64,000 bases of DNA from Myxococcales bacterium. Its GTDB lineage: Bacteria; Myxococcota_A; Polyangia; Fen-1088. The DNA is taken from positions 13,199 to 77,198 of the forward strand of contig PLNW01000115.1 in assembly GCA_003142855.1 (NCBI GenBank). The letters are read 5' to 3'. Position 1 is the first letter of the stretch. Every line of letters begins with the position of its first letter. The notes under the pieces are model-generated. The model saw only the letters and a list, made by a program, of their open reading frames with translations, was not told the DNA's origin and ran no database searches. Below are positions 18,094 to 26,263 of this stretch, piece by piece. The position numbers were made by a program, and so were the translations under genes.

Positions 18094-20418
18094 GTGGAAA
18101 TCGCCGAAATGTCCGAGACCCCACACGAACTTTCACCTTGCGCGCGCTTGGGCGAAGCCCTGACCCGCGGACTCAACCCAAGTCAGGTCGAGGCGGTGAC
18201 CTATCCCTCGGCGCCGCTGCTGGTGATCGCCGGCGCCGGCTCGGGCAAGACCCGCGTGATCACATGCCGGCTGGCTCGTTTTCTGGCTGAAGGGGCCGAC
18301 CCGCATCGCGTGCTGGCCGTGACCTTCACCAACAAGGCCGCGCGCGAGATGAAAGAACGCGTGGCGCGCCTGCTCGGCCGCGAAGGCAGCAGCCTGCCGG
18401 GCATGTGGCTGGGCACCTTCCACGGCCTGTCGGCGCGGCTCTTGCGCCTGTACGGGGAGGCGGTGGGCATTCGCAAGGATTTCGTGATCTACGACGCGGA
18501 CGATCAGCGCCGCCTCATCGCTCGCGTGCTCAAAGATCTGAACATTTCCGAGAAGACCTTCCCCGTGCGGCTGGTGGTGGCCATCATCGATCGCTCCCAG
18601 AATCAGGGGATCAGCGCGGCCAACTTCGCGGTGGCAAGCCCTCTGGACGAGGTCCTCGCCAAGGCCTACCGCAGCTACGAGGAGCGATTGGCCGCGGCCA
18701 ACGCGGTGGACTTCGGCGGTCTTCTGCTCTGGGCCTTGCGTCTGGGCAGCGCCGAGAGTGCGGCGGCACCTGCGCTGGCGGAGCGTTTCGATCACGTTCT
18801 GGTCGACGAGTTCCAGGACACCAACAGCGTGCAGTACCGCCTGGTGCGCTTCCTCTCGCACCGCACACGCAGCATCACGGTGGTGGGTGACGAGGATCAG
18901 TCCATCTACGGCTGGCGAGGGGCCGACATCCGCAACATCCTCGACTTCGAGCGTGACCATCCCGGCGCTGGGGTGATCAAACTGGAGCAGAACTATCGCT
19001 CGACGGGAAACATCTTGCGCGCGGCCAATGCCGTGATTGCGCCCAACACCGAGCGTCGGCCCAAGCGGCTCTTCACCGAGGCAAGCGCCGGAGATCCGGT
19101 CGTGGTGTTCGAGGGTGAGACGGAACGCGAGGAAGCCGAGTACGTGGCCTCGACCGTGCAAGCCGGGCTGGACCAGGGAGCGGCGCCGCGGGATTTCGCG
19201 GTTTTCTACCGGACCAACGGACAGTCGCGCGTGCTGGAGGAAGCCCTGCGCACGCACAACCTGCCCTACGTGGTGGTGGGGGGCACGCGTTTCTATGACC
19301 GCGCCGAAATCAAAGACCTGATCGCGTACCTGCGCGTCCTGCAGAATCCCGACGACACCGTGGGCCTGGCCCGCATCATCAATGTGCCGACGCGCGGGAT
19401 TGGCAACACCACGGTGGATCGCCTGTCGGCCCTGGCGCTCGACCGAGGAATCGGGCTGCACGCAGCCCTGGAGATCGCTGCTGTCGAGCACGATGTCTTG
19501 GGCCAGGGGCCGCGCCACAAGGTGGCGGCCTTTTGCGAGCTTCTCACATCTCTGCGCGCGGCCAAGGAGTCGCTGACGCCCGCGGAACTCGCAGAGAAGG
19601 TTCTGGAAGACTCGGGCTATCGCGATCAGCTGGCGGCGGAAAACACCATCGAGGCCGAAGGCCGCCTGGAGAACTTGATGGAGTTGGTGGCGCAGATGCG
19701 CGAGTACGAGCGCGAGGCCGAGGAGCCCAGCCTGGCTGACTTCCTGGAACGCATCACCTTGGCTTCCGACGTGGACAGCTACGATCCCGAGAAGGGTGCG
19801 GTCGCCTTGATGACCGTGCACACGGCCAAGGGCCTGGAGTTTCCCGAGGTGCTGGTGGTCGGCCTGGAGGAGGGCGTGTTCCCCCACCAGCGCAGCATCG
19901 ACGACGACACCGCCGTCCAGGAAGAACGCCGCCTGTGCTATGTGGCGCTCACGCGCGCGATGAAGCGTCTCCACCTGTGTCGCGTGCGCTGGCGCCGGCT
20001 GTCGGGCCAGCAACTGGGCGGCGTGCCCAGTCGCTTCTTGCGCGATCTGCCGGCCGAGGTGATCGACCATGTGATCGCAGCGCGTCCCGCGTACCACGAC
20101 CAGAAAACCCAAGGGGCTGGCCCCTGGCAGGGTCGCTGGAACCGAGGCGAGCTGAGCGGGCTGGCACGTGGCCGGGGTCCTGCTCGGCCGGCGCCCGCGG
20201 CCCAGTCGGGAACCATCACCCGGCACTACGACCCCGGCATGGCGCGCGGAGAAGAGGGCGAGCTGGGCCTGCGCGTGGGCGGAAAGTTGAGACACGCGAA
20301 ATTCGGGGTGGGCGAGGTGCGCGCCTGGCAGTCGGTGGGCGATGATTTCAAGGTAACCGTTCGCTTCACCAGCGTGGGCGTGAAGACGGTGATGGCGAAA
20401 TTCCTACAGAGACTTTGA
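18094..20418 (+). CDS. pcrA: ATP-dependent 3'-5' DNA helicase PcrA/UvrD
   Basis: Superfamily 1A helicase used in nucleotide excision repair, mismatch repair and fork restart. The 774-residue protein shows motif I (AGAGSGKT), Ia (VTFTNKAAREM), II (VDEFQDTN), III (DEDQSIYGWRGA), IV (LEQNYRS), V (MTVHTAKGLEFPEV) and VI (VALTRAMKRLHL). The last ~50 residues (KLRHAKFGVGEV to MAKFLQRL) form the Tudor-like RNA polymerase-binding domain of PcrA-type proteins. It starts at GTG 18094. The ankyrin gene begins 14 bp after its stop. Confidence 0.95.
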   Translation: MEIAEMSETPHELSPCARLGEALTRGLNPSQVEAVTYPSAPLLVIAGAGSGKTRVITCRLARFLAEGADPHRVLAVTFTNKAAREMKERVARLLGREGSSLPGMWLGTFHGLSARLLRLYGEAVGIRKDFVIYDADDQRRLIARVLKDLNISEKTFPVRLVVAIIDRSQNQGISAANFAVASPLDEVLAKAYRSYEERLAAANAVDFGGLLLWALRLGSAESAAAPALAERFDHVLVDEFQDTNSVQYRLVRFLSHRTRSITVVGDEDQSIYGWRGADIRNILDFERDHPGAGVIKLEQNYRSTGNILRAANAVIAPNTERRPKRLFTEASAGDPVVVFEGETEREEAEYVASTVQAGLDQGAAPRDFAVFYRTNGQSRVLEEALRTHNLPYVVVGGTRFYDRAEIKDLIAYLRVLQNPDDTVGLARIINVPTRGIGNTTVDRLSALALDRGIGLHAALEIAAVEHDVLGQGPRHKVAAFCELLTSLRAAKESLTPAELAEKVLEDSGYRDQLAAENTIEAEGRLENLMELVAQMREYEREAEEPSLADFLERITLASDVDSYDPEKGAVALMTVHTAKGLEFPEVLVVGLEEGVFPHQRSIDDDTAVQEERRLCYVALTRAMKRLHLCRVRWRRLSGQQLGGVPSRFLRDLPAEVIDHVIAARPAYHDQKTQGAGPWQGRWNRGELSGLARGRGPARPAPAAQSGTITRHYDPGMARGEEGELGLRVGGKLRHAKFGVGEVRAWQSVGDDFKVTVRFTSVGVKTVMAKFLQRL

Positions 20419-20432
20419 TCGGGGTGACCGCT

Positions 20433-20915
20433 ATGGCATCAGCAAAACTTGAGACGAACCGGCAGATGGTCGAGGCGGCTTTCATGTGCGATTTCGTGCG
20501 CGTGCGCGAATTGCTGGCTGCAGGCGCCGACCCCAACGTGCGCGACGACGAGGGCCGCGCGCCCCTGCACCAGGCGGTGCTGGGCAACAGCGTCGGTCTG
20601 GTCGGGCTTCTCTTGGAGGCCAAGGCGAACGTCAACGCGGCTGACCAGCATGGTTGGACGCCGTTGCACTTCGCCGCCCAGGAATACCTGCCCGAGATCG
20701 CGCGCATCTTGCTGGCCAAGGGAGCCGACCCCAACGCCCGCGACGACGAGGGTTGCTCGGTTCTCTGGCGCGCGGTCTTCGCAGCGGCCGGCTGCTTCGA
20801 CCTGGTTCGTCTTCTGAGCAAGAGCGGCGCCCGCGATGATCTGGCGAACCTCGAAGGCGTGACCCCGCGGGCGTTGGCGGAACGGCTGGGCTTCACGGTC
20901 TTCACCGCGAGCTGA
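20433..20915 (+). CDS. ankyrin-repeat protein
   Basis: A 160-residue protein of four ankyrin repeats. It begins FMCDFVRVRELLAAGADPN, then REGxxPLHxAV-type units (GRAPLHQAVLGN, GWTPLHFAAQEY) and LLAKGADPNARDDEG. Repeats of this kind mediate protein-protein contacts, probably in the cytosol because no signal peptide is present. The start at ATG 20433 has GGGGTG upstream; an in-frame TTG at 20415 overlaps pcrA and is less likely. Close spacing suggests co-transcription with pcrA, but a shared function is not implied. Confidence 0.88.
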   Translation: MASAKLETNRQMVEAAFMCDFVRVRELLAAGADPNVRDDEGRAPLHQAVLGNSVGLVGLLLEAKANVNAADQHGWTPLHFAAQEYLPEIARILLAKGADPNARDDEGCSVLWRAVFAAAGCFDLVRLLSKSGARDDLANLEGVTPRALAERLGFTVFTAS

Positions 20916-20959
20916 ACTCAGCCGCCTGTGCCATCACCGGCATTGCGACAGCAGCACGG

Positions 20960-22789
20960 TCAGTTGTTGGTGAGTTGGTAGACCTCGCTGCCAGCCAGCA
21001 AGAAGCCGCCAACCCCGTAGTCGTCGAAGTTGGCGAGCCTGGTGGCACTCAAGGGCCCAGGAGCCTGCGTGTCTTCGGTGCAGGGACGATCACCCGTGGA
21101 TTGCGTGTAGCCGAGTAGGCCGCTCGACTGAAGCGCGACGGTCGACAGGCCGTTCCAGGCTTTCTGCAGAGGCGAGCCATAGGTCGCCGAATCGAGCAGT
21201 CCCTTGCGAATGCCCCAGGCCAGGCCGTAGGTGAAAAAGTCTGTTCCGCTGGTTTCCGGCCCATCGTCGCCGGTCATGCCGATGGTTGCGCAGTGGGTGG
21301 GATCCATGAGGCTCTCATTCCAGAAACCGTCGGTGCGCTGGATGGCGATCAGCGCCTTCATTTGGGCCTGGAAATCCGCGACGTAGGTGGCCCGATGCGA
21401 ATCAGTGGTGGGCAGGATGTCGAGAACCCGCACAAGAGCTGCCGTGACCCAGCCATCGCCGCGCGACCAGTAGAGGCCCTTGCCATTCGGGGCCACGTAG
21501 TATGCGTCGGTGGTGCTGGCCGGTATGGCGTTGTTGATGGCTGCCGTCATCGGCGTCGCGGTGCCGCCACTCGGTGTGTAGTGCAAGTCGCGGAACCACA
21601 GCCCGTCGGTCGCGTTCCACAAGCCCCCGCCTTCCTTGGTGCGGGCGTCGTTGTACATGAGCCACATGCCGTCGAAATACGAAGTGTCGTTGTTCAGGAC
21701 TCCCAGCTTCGCATAGCTGGGCATGGACATATGGATGGCGTCGATCCACCACCACTCGTTCGAGCTGGTGACGCCGCTCGAAATCACACCTTTGATGCTG
21801 GCCGTGATGGCTGTCAGGCGACTGGCTTGCGTGTCCCCGCGGGCCACGCCAATATTGTAGATGTCGATGTACGACTGGCCGCAAGCCTCATTGTCCGGAT
21901 TGTCCGATGTTGTGGCTGGTGCAGTCACGTTGGCCATGGCCCAGGAATGCGAGTCACCCCACTTCACGGCGTAGGTGTAGTAGCTGGTCTTCTTGGTCTC
22001 GTCGGTTTCCACGTTGTAGAGCGCGTTGAGCCCTTCGTGGTACGCAGCCCGGGTCCAGAGATTGCTGGGCCTGGACTTGTCCGTGACGATGGCCGCCCCG
22101 GGATCCGGGTGTTTGTTCATGAACCAGTCGTTCGCGCTTCGCATAGACGCCAGCACCGCCGAACGGGCCGGCAAGCCCGTGATCGTGATGCCGCCCCCAG
22201 TGCTGGCCGCACCACCCGAGCTGGTCGTGCCGCCTGAGCTGCCACCGGCTGGGGTGGAACCACCCGTCTTGGTTGTGCCGCCTGACGTTGCTACGCCACC
22301 TGACGTGGCCACACCGCCTGTCGTCGTGGTGCCGCCCACGGTGGTTGTGCCGCCCGCTTTCGTTGTTCCGCCCGAAACGGTTGTGCCGCCAGGACTGGCC
22401 GTCGTCCCACCAACACTGGTCGTCGTCCCGCCAACACTGGTCGTCGTCCCACCAACACTGGTCGTCGTCCCACCAACACTGGTCGTCGTCCCGCCAGGAC
22501 TGGTCGTCGTCCCGCCAACACTGGTCGTCGTCCCGCCAACACTGGTTGTCGTCCCGCCAACACTGGTCGTCGTCCCGCCAGGGCTAGTCGAAGAGGCCAC
22601 AGCACCCGCACCACCGGGACTGGGGGTACTGGTACTTCCGCCTGAGCTGGCCGGGGCCGTGCTGGCGCCGCCGCTTGCTACCCCGCCGTGCCCTCCAGTG
22701 GTCGATGAGCTTGAGCATGCCGCCAGCGTGACGGCCGCGGACAGCAGGAGCGCCCGATGCCAGTGGGTCTGAAGACAATTGATGGTCAT
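20960..22789 (-). CDS. secreted lipoprotein glycoside hydrolase, GH88/GH105 type
   Basis: Probable unsaturated rhamnogalacturonyl or glucuronyl hydrolase, acting on sugars left by polysaccharide lyases. The 609-residue protein has a lipobox (AVTLAACSSS), then ~180 residues of Thr/Gly/Ser-rich linker including ten TTSVGG-type heptads. The catalytic (alpha/alpha)6-barrel has the key motifs WWWIDAIHMSMP (acid Asp), LWFRDL, YWSRGDGWV and ETSGTDFFTYGLAWG. The start at 22789 has GAGGAGA 4 nt upstream. The linker probably holds the enzyme away from the outer membrane. It suggests the organism degrades pectin or similar glycans. Confidence 0.85.
   Translation of the reverse strand: MTINCLQTHWHRALLLSAAVTLAACSSSSTTGGHGGVASGGASTAPASSGGSTSTPSPGGAGAVASSTSPGGTTTSVGGTTTSVGGTTTSVGGTTTSPGGTTTSVGGTTTSVGGTTTSVGGTTTSVGGTTASPGGTTVSGGTTKAGGTTTVGGTTTTGGVATSGGVATSGGTTKTGGSTPAGGSSGGTTSSGGAASTGGGITITGLPARSAVLASMRSANDWFMNKHPDPGAAIVTDKSRPSNLWTRAAYHEGLNALYNVETDETKKTSYYTYAVKWGDSHSWAMANVTAPATTSDNPDNEACGQSYIDIYNIGVARGDTQASRLTAITASIKGVISSGVTSSNEWWWIDAIHMSMPSYAKLGVLNNDTSYFDGMWLMYNDARTKEGGGLWNATDGLWFRDLHYTPSGGTATPMTAAINNAIPASTTDAYYVAPNGKGLYWSRGDGWVTAALVRVLDILPTTDSHRATYVADFQAQMKALIAIQRTDGFWNESLMDPTHCATIGMTGDDGPETSGTDFFTYGLAWGIRKGLLDSATYGSPLQKAWNGLSTVALQSSGLLGYTQSTGDRPCTEDTQAPGPLSATRLANFDDYGVGGFLLAGSEVYQLTNN
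22376..22585 (-). repeat. 21-bp minisatellite in the GH88/105 gene
   Basis: Ten in-frame 21-bp units encode S(V/P)GGTT(T/A/V) heptapeptides. Several units are identical at DNA level, so the array probably grows and shrinks by slippage or unequal crossing-over without breaking the frame. A degenerate Gly/Thr-rich stretch continues to about 22210. Confidence 0.93.
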
Positions 22790-22881
22790 GATTTCTCCTC
22801 ACCGCATTTCTGAAGAATGTTCACGCGCGAACCAAGGCTTCCGCTTCTTATCGCATCAATATCGAGCCCGGACAAACGAGC

Positions 22882-22887
22882 ATTGTA
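22882..22887 (-). promoter_or_regulatory. candidate -10 box for the GH88/105 gene
   Basis: The minus strand reads TACAAT, preceded by GTG. It would place the transcript start about 85 nt upstream of ATG 22789. No clear -35 hexamer at 17 bp. Confidence 0.3.
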
Positions 22888-22964
22888 CACGAATTCAAGG
22901 CCAGATTGCACGGTGGGGCTTCACACCGTATCGCATCTCGCCTACGGTCAATCGCAGGCCACAC

Positions 22965-23102
22965 TCACACCCGAAACAGATCGGTGCTCAGGTACTTCTC
23001 GCCCCGGTCGGGGAAAATGGTCACGATCACGCCAAACCGTGGCAGGTCGGACATGGCGTGGGCTACTCTGGCGGGCAAGGATCGTCGAGCACCGTCCAGA
23101 TT
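22965..23102 (-). pseudogene. C-terminal remnant of a cysteine synthase gene
   Basis: Translating the minus strand gives VAHAMSDLPRFGVIVTI followed by FPDRGEKYLSTDLFRV and a stop at 22965. FPDRGEKYLST is the C-terminal signature of O-acetylserine sulfhydrylase (CysK/CysM). Only about 45 residues remain, and the ~250 upstream residues with the PLP lysine are missing. The remnant follows, in the same frame, directly after the TGA of the gene ending at 23103. A large deletion is the simplest explanation. It is too short to be an enzyme. Confidence 0.75.
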
Positions 23103-24539
23103 TCAAGCCGAACCGGGTCGGTAATCGAAGAACCCGCGTCGCTTGATGACCGCCGCGATTTCCGGGGGCACCATGTCCTCCCAGCTCGCGTCGCCAACCT
23201 GGATGCGGCGGAGCACCTCGGGCGTGAAGATATGGAGGATGTGGGGATTGTAGTTCTCCAGCTGCACGATGGAGCCGCGCTCCACCACATACCCGAAGAG
23301 CTTGCGCAGCTCGGGGGCCACCTCCAAGTTCGACACGGTGTTGAGTTTGTGGCTGGCCGGATCGAGCCAGGGATACACATAGATGCTCAGGTTCTTCTGG
23401 AAGAGCTGTCCGAACGCTTCCAAGATGCCGCCGCCCAGATTGGCGTAGTACTTTTCGTCGAGCAGCGGGATAAGACTGCCCGCGCCCAAGACAATCGCAA
23501 TGGCCTCCGGGGTGCAGCGACGCAGGTAAGTGGCCAGGCGGTAGTACTCGAAGTAGTCCGAGATGAGCACCGTCTTGCTCGCCGCCGCCAGCACATCGGC
23601 GCGCGCCAGGAAATCTCGCGGATCAACCTCACCCTCCTCGGTGAGCAGGTTGCGCATGGTGATCTCGGCCAGTTCGACGATGGCGTCCTCGGGCTCGCCC
23701 AGGGCCCGGGCAAACGTTGCGCGCGCGGAATCCAACATGTCGATATTGACTTTGGTCACGGGCCGGAAGGTGCCGCGCTCCACCAGCACGGGCTTTCTGT
23801 GCAGAACCTCGCTGGGCTGCAGCACCTCACCCTTGGCGCTGAACATGGCCGCCTGGGACAGCCCGAGCTGCACCAGCTTCAGGCTCATCAGGCGATTGTC
23901 GACGTGATGAAACTCGATGCCCGAGAATTCGATCATGTCGATCTCGATGCGCTGGGTGGACAGGTTGTCGAGCAACGACTCGACCAGCAGCTCGGGCTCG
24001 TGGTGCAGGAAAAAGGCGCCGTAGAGCAGGTTCACGCCCACCACGCCCAGGGCTTCCTGCTGCAGTTGCGCTTCCCCGTCCAGCATGCGCACATGCAGGA
24101 CGATCTGGCTCTCCTGCTCGCGAGGATGGCTCTGGAACTTGAGCCCCATCCAGCCGTGGCAGTCCTTGTCGTTGCGGAAGCTCTTGGCCGCCACCGTGTC
24201 GGCGAACACGAAGAACGCGGTGGTGTCGCCGCGGGCCGTGTTCAGACGGGTCAGGTTCTTTTCGTGCTCGTAGTCGAGCATGCGCTGCAACCGCTCGCGC
24301 GACACGTAGCGCTCAGTGTGGCCGTAGATCGCGTCGCTGACTGCCATATCGTACGCCGAGGTGCTCTTGGCGATGGTGCCGGCCGCGCCGCCCACCCGAA
24401 AGAACCAGCGCGCCACCTCCTGACCCGCACCGATCTCGGCGAACGTTCCATAGCGGCGCTCGTCAAGATTGATGTAGAGCGCCTTGCGGTGGGTATCGAG
24501 CCGGTCGGCGCTCTGAGAATTGCGGGGAGTCGCAGCCAT
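23103..24539 (-). CDS. conserved protein of unknown function
   Basis: A 478-residue soluble protein whose N-terminus (YGTFAEIGAGQEVARWFF, then GGAAGTIAKSTSAYDM) belongs to a conserved family I know from cyanobacteria and Myxococcota. Its database names are inconsistent (for example TonB-dependent receptor or NMN adenylyltransferase), and none is supported here: there is no signal peptide, no barrel and no HxGH nucleotidyl motif. The central part (GVVGVNLLYGAFFLHHEPELL) and PVTKVNIDMLDSA segments are also conserved. The start at 24539 (MAATPRNSQS) is the more usual; GTG 24584 is an alternative. A cysteine synthase remnant follows directly. Confidence 0.8.
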   Translation of the reverse strand: MAATPRNSQSADRLDTHRKALYINLDERRYGTFAEIGAGQEVARWFFRVGGAAGTIAKSTSAYDMAVSDAIYGHTERYVSRERLQRMLDYEHEKNLTRLNTARGDTTAFFVFADTVAAKSFRNDKDCHGWMGLKFQSHPREQESQIVLHVRMLDGEAQLQQEALGVVGVNLLYGAFFLHHEPELLVESLLDNLSTQRIEIDMIEFSGIEFHHVDNRLMSLKLVQLGLSQAAMFSAKGEVLQPSEVLHRKPVLVERGTFRPVTKVNIDMLDSARATFARALGEPEDAIVELAEITMRNLLTEEGEVDPRDFLARADVLAAASKTVLISDYFEYYRLATYLRRCTPEAIAIVLGAGSLIPLLDEKYYANLGGGILEAFGQLFQKNLSIYVYPWLDPASHKLNTVSNLEVAPELRKLFGYVVERGSIVQLENYNPHILHIFTPEVLRRIQVGDASWEDMVPPEIAAVIKRRGFFDYRPGSA

Positions 24540-24641
24540 GGCCTTTGCCAATCTCAGGCTACCATGTTCATGGGCCAGGCCCACGGACCAGACGTGCCAG
24601 TAATTCGCGCACCCATCGGGATGGCGCTAGCATCCTACACA

Positions 24642-25586
24642 ATGGAACCGCTGCTCGAGCTTTTTCGCCAGCACCTGGGCAGCGAGAAACGTTCCTCGGC
24701 CCATACCTTGCGGGCCTACCTGGGCGATCTCGATGAGCTGTTCGCCCACGCCCGCAGCTTGAGGGCAGGGGATGCCGCGCAAGCCCTGACCCCCGGGGAT
24801 CTGTCCACGTCGGTTTGTCGCTCGTATCTGGCCAGTCTGCACGGCCGCAACGATCCCGCCACCGTGGGCCGCAAGCTGTCGGCCATGAAGACTTTCTTCC
24901 GGCTGCTGGTGCGACGCAAGCTGCTTGCAGGCAGTCCCGTGGCGGGCCTGCGCGGACCCAAGCGCCGGCCCCACTTGCCCGCCTTTCTGGGCAAGGACGA
25001 GGCTTCGCGTTTGCTCGAATCGACTGGCGACGACGCTGTCCAGGCCACTGAGTGCGCACGCGACCAGGCGCTCTTGGAAGTGTTGTACGGCTCGGGCTTG
25101 CGCATCTCGGAGGCCTGTCACCTGGACCTGGATGACGTTGTCCCGGATGGCGCCGGCGCGCGCATCACGGTCCGCCAGGGCAAGGGCCGCAAGGACCGCA
25201 TCGTGCCGCTTGGATCCAAAGGCTGGGATGCGATCCAAGCCTACCTGCCCCTGCGCGCCACCTTGCTCGCGGGCCATGCGGCGGGGCCGGTCGACAGCCA
25301 GGCTCTGTTCCTGTCGCGGCGGGCCCGCCGCCTGGGTGATCGCGAGGCGCGCCGCAAGTTGGATCGGCGTGAGCTTGTCACTGGCGTCCGTCGCGTCTCA
25401 CCCCATGCCCTGCGCCACAGTTTCGCCACGCACCTCCTGGGCGAAGGCGCCGATCTTCGCTCCATCCAGGAGCTGCTCGGCCATGCCAGCCTGCGCACCA
25501 CCCAGCGCTATGCTCAAGTCGACATTGATCACCTGATGGCCGTCTACGATCGCTCCCACCCTCGCGCGCTGCTGAAAACGCGGTAA
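24642..25586 (+). CDS. xerC: tyrosine recombinase XerC
   Basis: Site-specific recombinase that resolves chromosome dimers at dif together with XerD. About 314 residues: an N-terminal SAM-like DNA-binding domain, then the catalytic domain. The catalytic residues are visible: Arg in [11 protein letters not shown], Lys in [11 protein letters not shown], HxxR in [11 protein letters not shown], His in [12 protein letters not shown] and the Tyr nucleophile after it. ATG 24642 gives [12 protein letters not shown], a normal XerC start, with a TAGCAT box 8 nt upstream; ATG 24621 is an alternative. The order xerC-hslV-hslU is that of codV-clpQ-clpY in Bacillus. An open frame reaching back to 22779 is antisense to other genes. 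Confidence 0.94.
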   Translation: MEPLLELFRQHLGSEKRSSAHTLRAYLGDLDELFAHARSLRAGDAAQALTPGDLSTSVCRSYLASLHGRNDPATVGRKLSAMKTFFRLLVRRKLLAGSPVAGLRGPKRRPHLPAFLGKDEASRLLESTGDDAVQATECARDQALLEVLYGSGLRISEACHLDLDDVVPDGAGARITVRQGKGRKDRIVPLGSKGWDAIQAYLPLRATLLAGHAAGPVDSQALFLSRRARRLGDREARRKLDRRELVTGVRRVSPHALRHSFATHLLGEGADLRSIQELLGHASLRTTQRYAQVDIDHLMAVYDRSHPRALLKTR

Positions 25587-25626
25587 CCCGCGGCAGCAAC
25601 GGCGACGGGAGAATCCGACACAGTAG

Positions 25627-25635
25627 TGCTAGTCT
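25627..25635 (+). promoter_or_regulatory. extended -10 box, predicted leaderless start of hslV
   Basis: TGCTAGTCT fits TGnTAnnnT and ends exactly 7 nt before ATG 25643, so transcription would start on the start codon. No ribosome site is present upstream of this ATG. Confidence 0.45.
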
Positions 25636-25642
25636 GGGTGCC

Positions 25643-26263
25643 ATGAGGCCACGATTCAGATGGGAACCCTCAAAGGGTTCCCAAACCCTCCCGCGATGGT
25701 GCGCGGCCGGCGAAGCCGGCCGGCTCCCCACGCGACAATTCCACTCCACGACGGTCTTGGTCGTGCGCCGCAACGGTAAGGTCGTGATAGCCGGCGACGG
25801 ACAGGTCACCCTGGGCCAGACCGTGGTCAAGGCGACGGCACGCAAGCTGCGCCGCCTGGACGACGGGCGCATCCTGGCCGGGTTCGCTGGTTCAGCTGCC
25901 GACGGGCTGACCCTGTTCGAGAAATTTGAGACCAAGCTCAAGGAGGCAAACGGAAACTTGCTGCGCGCCTCGGTCGAGTTGGCCAAGGACTGGCGCACCG
26001 ACCGCGTGCTACGCCGTCTGGAGGCGCTGCTGCTGGTGGCCGATCGAGAGAAGATCCTGATGCTCTCGGGAACCGGCGACATCATCGAGCCGGACTGCGA
26101 CACCGCCGCGGTGGGCTCGGGCGGTCCTTACGCCGTGGCCGCGGCGCGCGCCCTATTGGCCGACACGCAGCTTTCGGCGCGCGAGATCGCCGAGCGCAGC
26201 CTGCGCATCGCCGCCGACATCTGCATCTACACCAACACCAACTTCGCCTTCGAGGAGCTCTAG
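25643..26263 (+). CDS. hslV: HslV peptidase subunit of the HslUV protease, with a repeat-derived N-terminal extension
   Basis: Proteasome-like threonine protease that, with HslU, degrades misfolded proteins. From [20 protein letters not shown] onward it is a normal HslV (GDGQVTLG, the [10 protein letters not shown] loop, [14 protein letters not shown]). The catalytic Thr is the first T of TTVLVV, which must become the N-terminus. HslV usually starts about 5-6 residues before it (MxQFHxTT). Here the codon at that place is ACG, not ATG, and the only in-frame start is ATG 25643, giving a ~35-residue extension. That extension is encoded by the 77-bp dispersed repeat at 25660-25736. The stop overlaps hslU (TAGTG). 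Confidence 0.93.
   Translation: MRPRFRWEPSKGSQTLPRWCAAGEAGRLPTRQFHSTTVLVVRRNGKVVIAGDGQVTLGQTVVKATARKLRRLDDGRILAGFAGSAADGLTLFEKFETKLKEANGNLLRASVELAKDWRTDRVLRRLEALLLVADREKILMLSGTGDIIEPDCDTAAVGSGGPYAVAAARALLADTQLSAREIAERSLRIAADICIYTNTNFAFEEL
25660..25736 (+). repeat. 77-bp double-hairpin dispersed repeat, copy a
   Basis: Begins ATGGGAACCCT and ends CTCCCCACGCGAC. It contains two hairpins: GGGAACCCT-CAA-AGGGTTCCC and a GGCCGGC-GAA-GCCGGCC stem. It is 72 of 77 bases identical to the reverse complement of copy b (37329-37405). It lies wholly inside the hslV frame and ends at the junction with the conserved part of the protein. Confidence 0.9.

Noticed and set aside
16442-18136. 564-codon open frame on the minus strand
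   Set aside because: It is antisense to the S41 protease gene, whose domains are clear. The composition is typical of shadow frames.
18133-20295. 720-codon open frame on the minus strand
   Set aside because: It is antisense to pcrA, which has all helicase motifs. The frame is rich in Gln, Val and His and matches nothing.
22376-22585. Possible CRISPR array
   Set aside because: The units are contiguous 21-bp coding repeats with no spacers, and they encode a Gly/Thr-rich linker. No cas genes lie nearby.
22779-24620. Long open frame on the plus strand that continues into xerC (935 codons in all)
   Set aside because: It is antisense to the unknown-function gene at 23103-24539 and to the cysteine synthase remnant. 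Only the last ~315 codons resemble a known protein (XerC).
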